In this document: piece by piece, positions 1-11,640 of the stretch
How positions within the stretch are numbered: the stretch's first letter is position 1
How the letters are laid out: each line of letters starts with the position of its first letter
Origin: Rhytidiadelphus loreus
Lineage: Eukaryota > Streptophyta > Bryopsida > Hypnales > Hylocomiaceae
Assembly: GCA_947034895.1 (NCBI GenBank)
Contig: OX344765.1
Span: 7,507,001 to 7,571,000, forward strand
Direction: 5' to 3'
Length of the DNA stretch: 64,000 bases
Notes under the pieces: model-generated
The model's input: only the letters and a program-made list of their open reading frames with translations
Told to the model about the DNA's origin: nothing
The model's database searches: none
Position numbers and translations under genes: made by a program

Positions 1-454
1 TGTATATTCTGAATGTTTCTACTGGGAGATTTATTCTATTGCTCCAAAAACTACCTCCAGCCCCCTTCCTTCCATGTTTAGAACATGCACCCATAAGATC
101 ATTTTGGGCCAAAAAAAAATGAAGGGCAACCAGAAGATCATTTGGGGACGGAGGGACGACATGATTCGTAGCTAAGAAGTCAAATACGGTACCGTATGTA
201 CGCTTTTCCGTAAACCCACTACGCTGCTATCATGCCCGTTCACACCGTCAGTGTTCATTTAGGGTTTAGCACAAGGCCTTTCTTTGCTTTGCTGACCCTC
301 TTCGGTTGTTCTCGCAAGCGCCCCCCCTGCAGTCGTCCTCCTCCCGCACGCGCCAGCCATCGTCGCTTCCCGCTATGGTACCGACTTCACTCATCTTGCT
401 CTATTTTTTCTCCTGACTTCGGGCTTTCTTTACGCGCAGAAAAAAACGCACTCT
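1..454 (+). promoter_or_regulatory. Probable promoter and 5' leader of RPS28
   Basis: No gene of its own is visible. The stretch holds a plant telo-box-like motif (TTTAGGGTTTAG near 258) and a C/T-rich leader around 290-440. More TTAGGGTTTT motifs follow at about 459 and 491, inside the proposed first intron. Telo-boxes and pyrimidine-rich leaders are typical of plant ribosomal-protein genes, which fits the RPS28 exons downstream. The transcription start cannot be fixed from sequence alone. Confidence 0.5.
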
Positions 455-1761
455 ATGGTTAGGGTTTTTTCGGTTTCACGTTGCGTATCGTTTTAGGGTT
501 TTCTGCACGAGTGATTCTATTTCTCGTTATTTTCGGTTGCGTTTTTCTTCTCAAGATACTCCACCGTCATCATCACCATCATCATTATTAATCTTGTCGA
601 TGTTGCTGCATCCATAACTATTTTTGGGATGGTATGAGAAAGTCGGGTGAATCAATCGTGGTGACTTTTCGTCTGCGTTATTTTGCGTTATGAAGTTCTT
701 GTGATGCTTGTCTCGGGTCATACTTTTGAGTCGGTAGTAAAGTAGGGACACTCAAAATTTCCATCGTAAAATTCACAAGACAGTAGGGTTTATTGATAGG
801 AGGATGTACACGATCTGAACATGTGGTTGAGTCCTTACCTTAGTGTCAACGAGAGTAGGAGCGAGAAAGTGTTTGGGGCGTTGCACATAGGTCTGAAATT
901 GCAATAGTGACTGGGTGAGTGAATCTCCAATGGATAGGTTTAGGGTTTCATTTATGAGCTCCCTCTCCTTTTGGCTTGGAAATCTGTTTGTGGGAAGTAA
1001 ACACGATTCTGATATGTAGGGAATAATTTTCGGCTTTTTATCCAAATTTTTCACAGGATTCTGCTGTGAAGCTGGCTATTGTAATGAAGGTGATCGGCCG
1101 CACTGGGTCCCGAGGGCAGGTGACCCAAGTGCGAGTTAAATTTCTGGATGATCAAAACCGACTTATCATGCGCAACGTGAAGGGACCAGTGCGTGAAGGT
1201 ACACTACTGGAATTCGTGTTACTTATTCGCTTATAGTTCATATAGTGGTCTTCATTCTTTCTTTAAGATTCAGCGAATCTTCGCGGTATAGTTCATAGGA
1301 ACTGTGTATTTTTGATGCCGGACCGTGGAGCACCTGTGTACTTTAGTATATTATTATAGGTATTACATATGGACTTGGCGAGTGCTTAGATTCCTGAGTG
1401 GACAAGGGAGAATGAACTATTTCCAAGTGCCCATCCAAGAGTATGCCCTCATATATCTAGACAAAAATAGGTAACCGTTGTAATATGTAAAATTGTAGAG
1501 CATCCATCAATTGACCCGTGAACTCTAAAAACTTTCGCATACCGTCGTTTAAATACCGTGCGTGGACCTCACATAATCTTTACTCTTACTGACCGTTTTT
1601 GCATAATGTTTTATTACGAAGAACTGCATGAAAGATTTTTGTATTGATTCTCATGTTAATTTTTACAGAATAAACTGAATTTGACCCCTTTTTGGTGTTT
1701 GCTTGCAGGCGATATCTTGACTCTTCTAGAATCGGAGAGAGAGGCAAGAAGGTTGCGGTGA
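455..1761 (+). CDS. RPS28: 40S ribosomal protein S28 (eS28), three exons
   Basis: Small-subunit protein eS28 of cytosolic ribosomes, which lies near the mRNA exit channel. Exon 2 is 1057-1198 (after TTTTTCACAG, before GTACAC) and exon 3 is 1709-1761 (after GCTTGCAG). Together they give about 64 residues containing [27 protein letters not shown] and the family C-terminus [14 protein letters not shown] followed by TGA. The conserved N-terminus begins in exon 2 at D-S-A-V-K-L-A, so the start codon must lie upstream. The best candidate is ATG 455-457, immediately followed by donor GTTAGG, which gives a 65-residue protein. An alternative is ATG 629-631 followed by donor GTATGA. An in-frame internal ATG at 1084 would delete conserved residues. 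Exons 2 and 3 are near certain; exon 1 is inferred. Confidence 0.9.
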
Positions 1762-2689
1762 AGACCGCAGGAACTTTCAATTTTCAGGCTTGGCTTTCTT
1801 TTGCGTCGCAGTTTTCCAGACCCTATGTATGGTTTGATTGCATCCTTCGTAAAAATGTAAACACTTTTCGAGTGTTGTGTTTGGCACATTAATGAGATAA
1901 AAGACGATTTTGAAGCATCTTGGTCCCAAGCATGCAAATTCCTTACTACAATTTGTCCTACGTCAGGTTTTCCATGTTGCGTTAATTTGTATTGTATATT
2001 ATTCATATCCAAGTATCATACCAAGTATCCAAGAATCAACTTTTGATTGATATTCAACATTCATCAAAAATTGGTTCTTTTTGTTCTTTGAGCTCAAAAT
2101 GTGCTTCACAAAGCGTTTCATGAGTTCCACAAATTTTGGAATAAGAAATTTTGGAATAAGAAATAAGGTATTACTACCAAATATTGTCCCTTGCATAACT
2201 GCCCCTCCCTCCCTCGTCTATTTCAGTACACATCACTTTTGGTCTTCTTTTTTTACTTTTTGGTCTTTTTTGGACTATATTCTGAATTTTTCTATATTTA
2301 GTGTGTTGCATTCAAGTGATGTTTTGGGGACCTAAAAATGTTTGTGTCTAGGTGGATCTTGTTCCAATACTGTATTACATGGCTTGATCAAGATCTATAC
2401 AAATAAGTTGTCCACAAATGTATTTCTCTTATTACACTGTTATAGGATTCTTATCATCGTATGCAATGTTGCATATCTTGACCAATCAAATCTATAGATC
2501 TAGGTATGTAAATATGTTAGTTCAATAATCTTTGTTATGGGTAGATAGGAGAAGCAATTGTGAAAGGGACAACTTATAGTGTACGTACCTTCAACAATGT
2601 TTTTGCAAGCATGAATACATCTTATATGCAACATTGGAGTCACTATGGCATACAAAAGGGAAATGTAGTGACCTTGTACTATGAACACA
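1762..2689. other. AT-rich intergenic spacer
   Basis: This is 3' flank of RPS28 and non-coding spacer. A short tandem duplication (AGAAATTTTGGAATAAG, around 2130-2165) is the only structure I see. The reading frames here are short and have no recognisable protein features. Confidence 0.5.
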
Positions 2690-3060
2690 TTAACCCTTAA
2701 AGGACTACCTTGGAATGATTGAGGTAGTCATCAAAATGCTCTAATTATTGGACCAATATGTGCATTCTTTGTTTCTATATTGAACAATGAAGTGATATCA
2801 TCGGACACTTTTGGTCCTCAACATCCTTCAAGGATTAACCCTAGAAGTGTGGATTGATCATTGTGGAATTCAACCTTTTGGATATTGTATGAATCATTTG
2901 CTTTTAAAAAACAAGAGTGCTCATTGGAGATCAAACTACTATGCAAGACTTTTCCTTTTCACACAAAATTCCAAGAATGAACAATTGCACTTTTGTCCTA
3001 CATAGAAGGATTCTTTGTCATCCATCATACACTTAGTATCCACAACATCCTTATAGGATT
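2690..3060 (+). repeat. Dispersed MITE-like repeats, TTAACCC-ended
   Basis: The stretch begins TTAACCCTTAAAGGACT. It contains a 150-bp segment ending CATCCTTCAAGGATTAA (to about 2839) that recurs diverged at about 13427-13612. It is followed by a second segment (about 2870-3058) related to copies at 13660-13894, 23291-23482 and 23479-23725. Shared internal blocks include a GTGCATTCTTTGTTTCTA stretch and a TTGCACTTTTGTCCTACA stretch. There is no coding capacity, so these look like non-autonomous elements. Confidence 0.6.
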
Positions 3061-3339
3061 AATACATGGTTCACCATTGTTGAGGTTCATTACAGCAAAT
3101 AATGCTAGTATATGCACTAACTATTTTTATGTACACATTATCACACATTAATATCTCTTTAATCTAACCCTATCTTCAATGATATTTTGGAATATCTTAT
3201 ATTTTTGCTACTCTATCATTGACTACAACAAACTTTTCTCACATTCAAACTATTTGACCTTTAATAAGACAATTTTCCAAGCAATCACATTAAAGGGGGC
3301 TAGGATACAAGCTAAATTATAACATGTAGATTATTATCA
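3061..3339. other. Spacer and 3' flank of the TRPC4AP-like gene
   Basis: AT-rich sequence just beyond the stop codon of the minus-strand gene ending at 3340. It probably contains the 3' UTR. No other feature was seen. Confidence 0.4.
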
Positions 3340-6300
3340 TCAAAGTAGTGGTTCACTAGATGTATTGAGGGCAATACATTGGATGGCACCAACAGGGCCT
3401 CCAGTGTAGAGAAGAGAGCACGGCAAGTTAGGAGAGGCACAAAGGGAATCTACGATTTGCAACCAGTTTGAAAAGGATATTTGGGTGGAATATTGGAGTG
3501 AGACACATTCTCGGCCTCGTTTCCATAGGTAGTAACTGCGCCAAAACTCCAATGAAGCACGAAATGTTCGCAACATACGCATGTCACTTGCCCTCAAGGT
3601 TTGCAAATATCCATACAACTCCCCATTCTTCTCCGCAAAAATGAAGAAGATGAGTATTGTGTTTAGCACGCATATATTATCCTACCATGTCCACCCATCC
3701 CATCTCATGTTAGAAGACAAACTTCACAAATCTCCAAAAACAATGAAATTAGACAATTGTCACTACACTTTTCCATGCCACTATAGGATGCAAAGAATTT
3801 CCATCATGTTTTATATCTTAATGTGTTGTTTTTGCTTGTAACACATTCTTTAACTAATCTAACATGACTTAATAGTAACACTTTCTTTAAATTACAAATG
3901 ATACCTTTAATTCAAAATATACCTTAAAATAAAATACTTATTTGAGATATTTAAATCTACAATAATTGCAGGGAAAACTATAATAGAATTCATGTCCAAT
4001 TCCAACCATGAAATCCATCCTAATCTTTTGGATCACTCATGACTATTCTTTTCAATGCAAATACTAAAATTCTAAAGAGATTGTTTATTATGAACTTAGA
4101 ATCTTCGTAAAATGAAGGTATCTAAAGATATTGCACCCATAATCAACATTGCCCTAAATGCAACACCTACATTTGAACAAAGGAACCTCACTTTTTCTTA
4201 GATATTGATTATACAAGATGTACACAATCAAAAACATGAAAAATCTATGGGAGCCTAGTTTTGATTTAGGGTACACCTAGAGATAGTACTTTGAAAATCC
4301 ATAACTTATTCATATGGTGTCCAAATGATGCATGCTAAAATGTGTAGGAATCCTCTTTTGGTTGCCAATAAAATCAAATAAAAATAATTTACTTTTGATA
4401 ATAGAAACTTTGCTCACTTGTAATTAATTAGAGACGTTTGAAATTAGAGACGTTGTAATTATAAGGTGAAGATGTCGGCACCTGGTTTATGTCACTGAGT
4501 CGCACTGCGCACATGAGATCTCTCAGCAGGCGATGACTGTTGTGTGTGACAAATGCAGAAATCATGCAAAGCTCGTCTTCCACTTTCGCCCGGAAGCTCG
4601 GCGTGCTCCCAAATTTGTAATTGTTGTCACTGCTCAAGCTTGCTTGCCGCTCTGCAGAGCACACTAATGGAGAAGAGGAGGTGGCAGCACCCATTTGTTG
4701 GGACCTCTTGAAGTAGTCCACAGACAGCACAACAGACCGCACAAATACATTTGAGTCCACCAGATTTGCCACCAAGACCTGCAGGAAAGGGCAAAATCAG
4801 CTTTGCTCCAAACCCTAAACCCTAAACCCATCATAAGTTCTTAAAACCCATACTTTGCAGAGCGCACCTCAATGAATTCACAAATGCATGTGGTGTTCAG
4901 CCTATTAGAACGCCGCACTTAAGCTCTTTTTGTCCCCATAAAGCTAAAAAATTTCCATATTCTAAATGATCCTTCGGGGTGAGGTTCTGTCATCCAAATT
5001 AAAGCTTGAATCTTAAAAAATTACACTTTCTTTTTGACCAGCTTGATGGAATTGAAATAAATAATTATTTTCAAAGATACATTCAAGCAAAAATATGCAA
5101 ATTTTGTAAAAAGGGTTTGGGTATTAAACGGCTAATAGTAATAACTGTCCAGTTCTCTAACTTCTATATCCTTAGGGATCACAAACTCATGCAATTGGGC
5201 AAGATTCACAGTCTCATCATTCAATAGGTAAGTACATTACCTCAACAAATTGGTCAAATTTGGTCCCAGCCAATAACCTATTGAGTTCACGAAACAGAGC
5301 TTTGTTGAACTTAATGAGCTCTCCAAGAAGATCAAAATTAATCTGCACACCATCTCCACAAAAGCGCTCAGGATGTACAGTACTTAGGAAGACAGTTCTG
5401 ATTACTTTCAGTAGCAGCTTGTACTGAAAAGAAGAAGCGGAGTCCATATTAATATGGCAGAATTATAAAGTCTACAGACCTGTAGTAAAGGGGCACATCG
5501 AAACCCTCCCTTCAAAATTTCATGTACCAGATGCTCCATTAAACCTGTTGACGCTACGTATTCCTGTAGACCTCCAACACTTCAGTCAGTTCATAGAGAT
5601 TGTGAACATGAATATCAACCACTTTGGCTAGAATTCATCAGTAATGACCGATTCATCAGCCACTAAAATTTTGAAATCCTCAAAATTTGATATATTTAGA
5701 AACTAATGAACAAATAGTCCCGACCCCAAACCCTAAAACCCTAAATCCTAAACCCTAAAACCCTAAAACACACACCTGATCCTTGTTATCTGCGCCACGC
5801 AAAAAGGCTTCCACACAAGATGCTAACCAGAATCTGTCAATGCGAGACAAACACACAATGTCAATAAGAGAGTAACACACGTGATCTGTCTACAGGAAAA
5901 GCATCTCATCGATAGACTAATAATACTTTCTGAAGTTCTCACTGACAAATTATGTAGAAAGGCATACCTGTAAAGTGAATCTTCTGGTTCATTAATTAAG
6001 ACTTTCAGAATTTTCACAATAAGGCCTTCTGATTCCTTCTGTTCACCATTCTTGTTCCAAATAGAACTTCCGTCCTGCATGACAATGGACAATTTAAGAA
6101 TAAGCATTCAAAGGGCTCGATTGTGTTCACGTAACAACCTGTGGAAATGACCAATTCCAGTCACGTTGGATGGACTCTCTCGCTAGAGCATGACATGATT
6201 TCTATAAGCGTTTCAAAAAAAACATCGCGTCAAATACCTTGGAGTTTCTTGGACGCAACAAGAGCTGTTTGTTTGCGCGGTTGCAGCTGTCGCGATCGCA

Positions 6301-9300
6301 AAAGTTGTGAATAAGTCTTAAGTACTGGATTTTGAGGGCCTGCACAAGCTTGAAGTTAAGAACAAAATGCCGAAATGCAATCAGTAGCATAATTGGACCC
6401 ATCTTCACGTGTTTCTACTACAAAAGAAGCTGCACTTCCAAGACATAACCCAACGATGACACATATTGGAAACACGTGAATTTCAGAATTGAATTTTTTC
6501 ACGCAAGTGATGGAAATGTGAATTTGAGGTACTAAGGAATATCTCACCGACTTGGGGTTGCAAGCGCAGCCATGCCCGTGATTACCCGGGCTGTTCTCGT
6601 GGGGATGGCTAACCATCCAGTCTAGTTTGTCAAACATGTCGTTCAGGACATCCACCAGACCCAGCTCGGCTAGGTCGTTTTGTACCTGTCATGCACCTCG
6701 GGTGTTAAAATATTTCAATCCTTGTGGAAACCCTAGTTCACAATCACAGAGTCTCTCTTATTCTTCATATTCAATGCCAATGTACTGTTGCACTTAACGC
6801 ACTTCTGTCCAAATTACCCGGTAAATTTTGCATGATTCTCTAAATTGACAATAGAAGTTATACGACTAGTGAGAAAGTGTTGAAAGGAAAAAAAATAACA
6901 TTGAAAGGTGGGTAACCTGTTCCCTCTTCTTTCCTCCACATAAAGCACACAAGACGAAGAGAACCTCCACATGATGCTGCATCACGACAAGGCTGGTTAT
7001 CAGCACCACCCTCATCCCACAACCTCTGCGTCACTCTGAAAGGAAAATGTTTAACCCTAATGACTCAACCACGATGAATGTTTGGGAATATCAGGCAAAC
7101 TGTACTTAGATCTTGTGTTCTCCACGAGAGTTCCCATCAAAACCTCTCCAAAGACAAAGTGTACATAAAAACAAATTTGCATAGGCAGCGATGCCAACAA
7201 CGGAGTCTCTTGTACTCGCACAACCCCACCTGTTTATGAATGAGTCATGTGAAGACCATGACGACACTGAATCAAGCAATTAGAATAATTTGCGTGGGGC
7301 CAATTTCAAAGCCATTGTCAATGTAATAAAGACCAACAAGAGCATGAGTAGAGTCCGCAAGATCTTACAGAGAGTAGACGCGCAGTGGTTGGGGAAGTGC
7401 GGTCCATGGATAAATTCCAGTCTAGTAAATCCTCGTCCATCAGAGTCAATCCTTGTGAATGGGGATGGAAGATTCGAGCCTGGTCGTGTCCACCTTCACC
7501 ACCATTCTCAGAAAATCCTTCGAGGTACACGGCTGCTGTCAATTCCGTCAATTCCGAAAACTCTGACGGAAAAAAAGTGCCCTGCAACCTCTTCAGCCCA
7601 TGGATGCAATTGGTTTGAGAAAATTGGTGAACAAGTTGGTGACAATACCATAACATCCTAGAGCAATTGGAACCTGACTAAAGTGAGGAATTAATCATTT
7701 ATTTAGATGACCGTTTTCCATCAAGCTTATTTGAAAATTTCCAAATTTCCATCATTGCTTCAAAACGTGTTCCTAGTTTTCAATTTTACAATTAATATTT
7801 ACTGACAAACAAGGATTGCTGCTACAATATTAGATTCCAAAGTGAGACTTTCTATTTTTTAATTTGGGCACTTATTAGGGCTTTCGTTCCGTACCTCGCG
7901 ACTGAATGACACTTTGTCAAGTGTGAGGAGCTGCACCAAGCGTGCAAGGATGTCCGGAATCAGCAATATGGCATCATGGTTGCGGTCAGCCACTGTCCAT
8001 TCCTGCTCCTCGGGCTTGTGCATTGAATGGAACGTAATCTCTGCACTCCAATCCTGCTCCATCCATGGATTTCCTGCCTTGAAACCAACCACAAACGAAA
8101 CAAACAGAGATCTAGTTTCAGATGCTGTGGTCAAACGTGCAGGACCAAGATGCAATCGTTAATTTGGTGCATTTCATAGTGCCAACAGTGTTGGGTGGGT
8201 GTCCGAAATCTAAGTCAGGATCGTAACATTCCAGAGAGAGCATCCTCAGAATTGGCATGAAAAGGAATCCTTCACACACAAAAAAATGAAAATTCCTTGA
8301 CACCTTTTTCTGCAAAAGTGAGCCCAATTTGAACAAGTGGAAGTTTATGAAGTCCATGAGCCATTTTCATACGTGAGAGTATGTTCGTGTCTTTTAACTT
8401 TGCTTGATTTTCTCTCCCTTTGGCATGACAATGCTCTGCATAACTCATAATTTGCATTGTTCTCAAAAGGTGTCATTCCCCTACTACCACAGAAGAATGT
8501 TAAAATTTCAGAATGCAGAATAATTATGTAACATTAACTCCATTTTCTTGTTGTAAGCCTATACCGAGGTTGAAAATGTCGTGAAATCCCACCCTGGAAG
8601 AAACAATTTTGAGCATACACTTAGGTGATAATGCAGAAACACTTTGTCTAATAATTCAACTTCTCTACACGAGTCCCAAGGATTTTGGGAAAGAGGTTGT
8701 ACCTCAGGTTCAAAGGTGACCATGGCAAGCACGCGGCAAAAGGATGCCAACTGCCTGGATGAGAAACTGCGCACCAAATTGGCAAAGTCGGGAATGTCTT
8801 GCACTCGAAGCGTGTCTTCTCGAGCGGCCAAAACATCTTCCACAAGACCCACAGCTGCACAACGTCTCACAACCACCAATGCTTCAGATTCTCAAGCTTT
8901 TTTCCGAATCGAAAACTAAACCCACAAAGACAAACGAAGAACTTAAGTCCCAAGACCAACGTGAATGAAGAGTATTGGATTCTAAGCGCTTAGAATCTCA
9001 GTTCCTATCTGGGATTTTGAGGAGGTTGCAATTCAATAATAAGAGATCTTTAGGTGAAAACTTGGTCACACTATTACAAGTGTAAAGTTGAGGTGGTTCC
9101 TAGGGCAACTAAGTTACCGTGCTCACACTTGGTTGTTTCAGTACGTGGTGTCAAGTTTCGGCTCAAAATAGTGAGCAGACAGACAACTGCTTGATTTTCC
9201 CTTCAACAAACGCAGATATCTCAAAACCCAAAACCAAAGACTTTTGCTGAAACTCTCGATTTCTGATGCCCCAGTACTGCCCTCCTCGCAAAATGCTGGA

Positions 9301-10526
9301 CAGGCACTGCGTCCGTACGTCTCGGGTCGGCAGTCGGCGGGGGAGCTCCAGCAGGGAGCTCGGCGGGGTAATAAGCCCTTCCTGGCTTATAAAAAATGCA
9401 TACTAGTAAACCCCAAAACAGTTATCCTGAAAGCTCAAATTGCATCGATCACTCTCAAGCATTCTATAGCTAAGCGAGGTGCTAAGCGGGAAACTCAGCC
9501 CTTCCAGAATTATAAAAAATAAATTATAATCTCAAAAATGGTCAACCGGAAAGCAGAAATCGCATCGATCACTCTCAAGCATTTCATATGCAGGGGTGCT
9601 AAGCTGGAAACTAAGCCCTTTCTGGCTTATAAAAAATGCAAAATAAACTCGAAAACGGTCAACCGGAAAGCTGAAATTGCATCGATCACCCTCTAGCATT
9701 TCATAGCCAGGGGTGGTAAGCAGAAAAATAAGCGCTTCGCGTCTTATAAAAAAGGCATAATAAACTCTCAAGTATGGTCATCCTTAGAGCTCAAATTACT
9801 TCGATCACCTTCTACCAGATCTGCGTCTAGGGATTGGGGAAATTTTCTAAAAGAGCCCATAGCTCAATACCCTGGAGAGATCGAAATTCAAAACCCGCAG
9901 TAATAAAACAATCCAGTCACCGGCACCATTTCCTCACCTTGATCAAACGTGACCGCATAATACATAAACCCAAAGACCTGTCCCAGAAATTCGCCATTAT
10001 CCGCCACCCCCTGCGCGAAGAACGGCACCGCCACACAAAGCTCGTGCAACAAGCTCAAGCACTCCCTTCGCACGGCCAGCACCTTGTTCGACGCGGGCTT
10101 CTTCTCAACGCCATCCTCATTCAAAAACGGATACAAAAGCGCACGCCGCAGCAGCACGTCGCCCCCGAACAACACGAACGCCTCCTTCATCCCCTGCTGG
10201 CGCCCGTCGCAAAGCGCGTGCTGCAAGCTGCAGAGCGCGCGCTGACAAGCCTCGACATGGTGGCGAATTAGACCAGTTTCCAAGTCTAGACAAAGGGAGG
10301 CTAAGTCAGGGGTCCCCAAGTTGGGAATCCCCAATCGGGTGTGGACTGCGGGGGGTAAGTGATGGAGGGACTTCACGCCGCGGCCGGTGATTTGGGAGGT
10401 TATGAACGCCTTCACGACTGCTGGAGAAGCAGTTCTCGCCACTGGTGATGATCTGCTGCCCACGCCGCGCTTGCTGCTGCTGCTTCCGAGGCGGCCATAG
10501 CTGTGAAACTTTACTGATGGACCCAT
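3340..10526 (-). CDS. TRPC4AP/TRUSS-like protein, 14 exons
   Basis: Homolog of animal TRPC4AP (TRUSS), an armadillo-like protein that acts as a DDB1-CUL4 ubiquitin-ligase substrate receptor; a plant role is unknown. Minus-strand exons: 9938-10526, 8703-8881, 7895-8077, 7369-7677, 7144-7229, 6917-7025, 6548-6685, 6238-6339, 5968-6074, 5776-5833, 5480-5563, 5241-5423, 4482-4778, 3340-3681. All use GT-AG and join in frame to 921 codons (human protein about 797). Family-like blocks: FGGDVLLRRALLYP (exon 1), RSFSSRQLASFCRVLAM (exon 2), LLIPDILARLVQLLTL (exon 3), HDQARIFHP (exon 4), VEVLFVLCALCGGKKREQ (exon 6), LKIQYLRLIHNFCD (exon 8), FWLASCVEAFLRGADNKDQ (exons 9-10), FDLLGELIKFN (exon 12), LVDSNVFVRSVVLSVDYF (exon 13) and ISFSNWLQIVDSL (exon 14). 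Exon 5 and the exon 6 acceptor are the weakest parts; they were chosen because only that combination keeps the frame. Confidence 0.85.
4805..4831. repeat. Interstitial telomere-type repeats in an intron
   Basis: About three CCCTAAA units lie between exons 12 and 13 of the TRPC4AP-like gene. The unit matches the plant telomere type (TTTAGGG). This may be a short insertion at a repaired break or a telo-box cluster. Confidence 0.7.
5724..5771. repeat. Degenerate telomere-type repeat tract in an intron
   Basis: A run of AAACCCTA, AAACCCTAAA and AATCCTA units, about six in all, sits just 3' (on the minus strand) of exon 10 of the TRPC4AP-like gene. It is the second such tract in this gene. Confidence 0.7.
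9359..9829. repeat. Four-unit ~118-bp minisatellite in intron 1
   Basis: There are four diverged direct copies of about 118-120 bp (roughly 9360-9479, 9480-9598, 9599-9717, 9718-9829). Each carries AAGCCCTT then a CTTATAAAAAATGCA block, a GGTCAACCGGAAAGC block and GCATCGATCACTCTCAAGC. They lie in the first intron of the TRPC4AP-like gene (8882-9937). No open coding potential explains them. Confidence 0.85.
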
Positions 10527-10969
10527 TCTGAAACCGCGTCGACTAATCTAGATTGCTCTATCGATCGATCGAATCCCACAATTGTCTGCACATTCTTGCA
10601 CGTACGCTAGCGCCACTGTCAAGCGAGAATCGGTTGTGGCGATTGTGCCGATTGCAGACCGATTGGGGCGATTGGGGCGACGTGGAGCGCTGGGTGATTG
10701 ACGAGCTAGGTTACATTAATGATCGAAATCTTGAAGTGTAAGCAAGCAAACAAGAGCATATATGACTCCTCGCTTGCTTGCTTGCTTGGAATAGCTAATT
10801 TCGATCCGTAACTTGGAAGACTCACAATCTTGCACTACTACAACACACAGTTAGGCCGTCTTGCAAGCTTGCTCTTTAAGTAGAATCGATCCACAATCAG
10901 GCAACCGGGCGACGATCGAAATTTAATTAATAGGATTAGCCAGCCATGTCCCCACTAGTCAGGTCGTCA
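10527..10969 (-). promoter_or_regulatory. Upstream flank of the TRPC4AP-like gene
   Basis: Sequence upstream of the minus-strand start codon. It has runs of GATCGATCGA near 10560, a short direct repeat GATTGGGGC near 10660-10680 and GCTTGCTTGCTTGC near 10775. No core promoter element can be assigned with confidence. Confidence 0.35.
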
Positions 10970-11640
10970 CCCACCTCACGTAACAAGCGCGCGATTCCGG
11001 CATTCCTGTCAAAGATTCAGCCCCGGCCTATCCCGCTTTCGCGTTTCGACAGGCGACGGATTCTCGGCGTGGCCCCGCCGAGATTCTTCGGGGGAGTTTC
11101 CGAGGCAGGTGGACGACAGGCTTGATTCCCCACACGCTTGCAGTGGGTGCGTGGGATGGATTGGGATGGATAGAGAGATAGAGAGATACGACAGTCGATT
11201 CTTTCATGATTTGACATTAAGTTATTACCAACGCGAGACGTTATGTAACCCTCATCGAGCAATTCACGCGGCCTGGGCCCCGCCTCATCCTGGCTTGCCG
11301 AGCTGCCCCCCTTCACGGTGCTCCGCTCATACCTGACCTCTGACATTCGGGAATCAGAAGTAACTCGGAAGTTAATAAGCTTACATCTACCATTACTTAA
11401 AGGTGGTGGCGCCTTATCTACGAGACCGATCTTTGTTACTGAAGTCGTCTTGCACCCGGGTTTTCCTGTCAATGCTGAACAAATTTTGTGCGCTCCAAAT
11501 GCAGAGGAGCCGAATCCTCAGACTGTGAGGTTCGCTTCCGGAGGGGAAGGAGAGTGAAGCCGCGTTTCGCCATGGACCGTGAAGATGCAAGTCCGAGCCC
11601 CCATTTCCAACCGACTCGCACCTTCTCCCAGGTTAACTAG
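10970..11640. other. GC-rich block of unknown nature
   Basis: Clearly more GC-rich than its surroundings and open in several frames on both strands (for example 11017-11472 minus, 11318-11557 plus). A possible first exon lies at 11572-11631 on the plus strand: ATG reading MDREDASPSPHFQPTRTFSQ, then a GT donor. I found no convincing downstream exon. It may be a CpG-rich promoter for an unrecognised gene or an old gene fragment. I could not match it to rRNA or to a protein family. Confidence 0.35.

Noticed and set aside
8560..8612. Possible 29-nt microexon of the TRPC4AP-like gene (after TTCTTCCAG)
   Set aside because: Including it breaks the phase of the next exon, whereas exons 2 and 3 join in frame without it.
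10970..11640. GC-rich block as a fragment of nuclear rDNA
   Set aside because: The antisense frame first suggested rRNA, but I could not align any segment to conserved 18S or 26S stretches I know, so no rRNA call is made.
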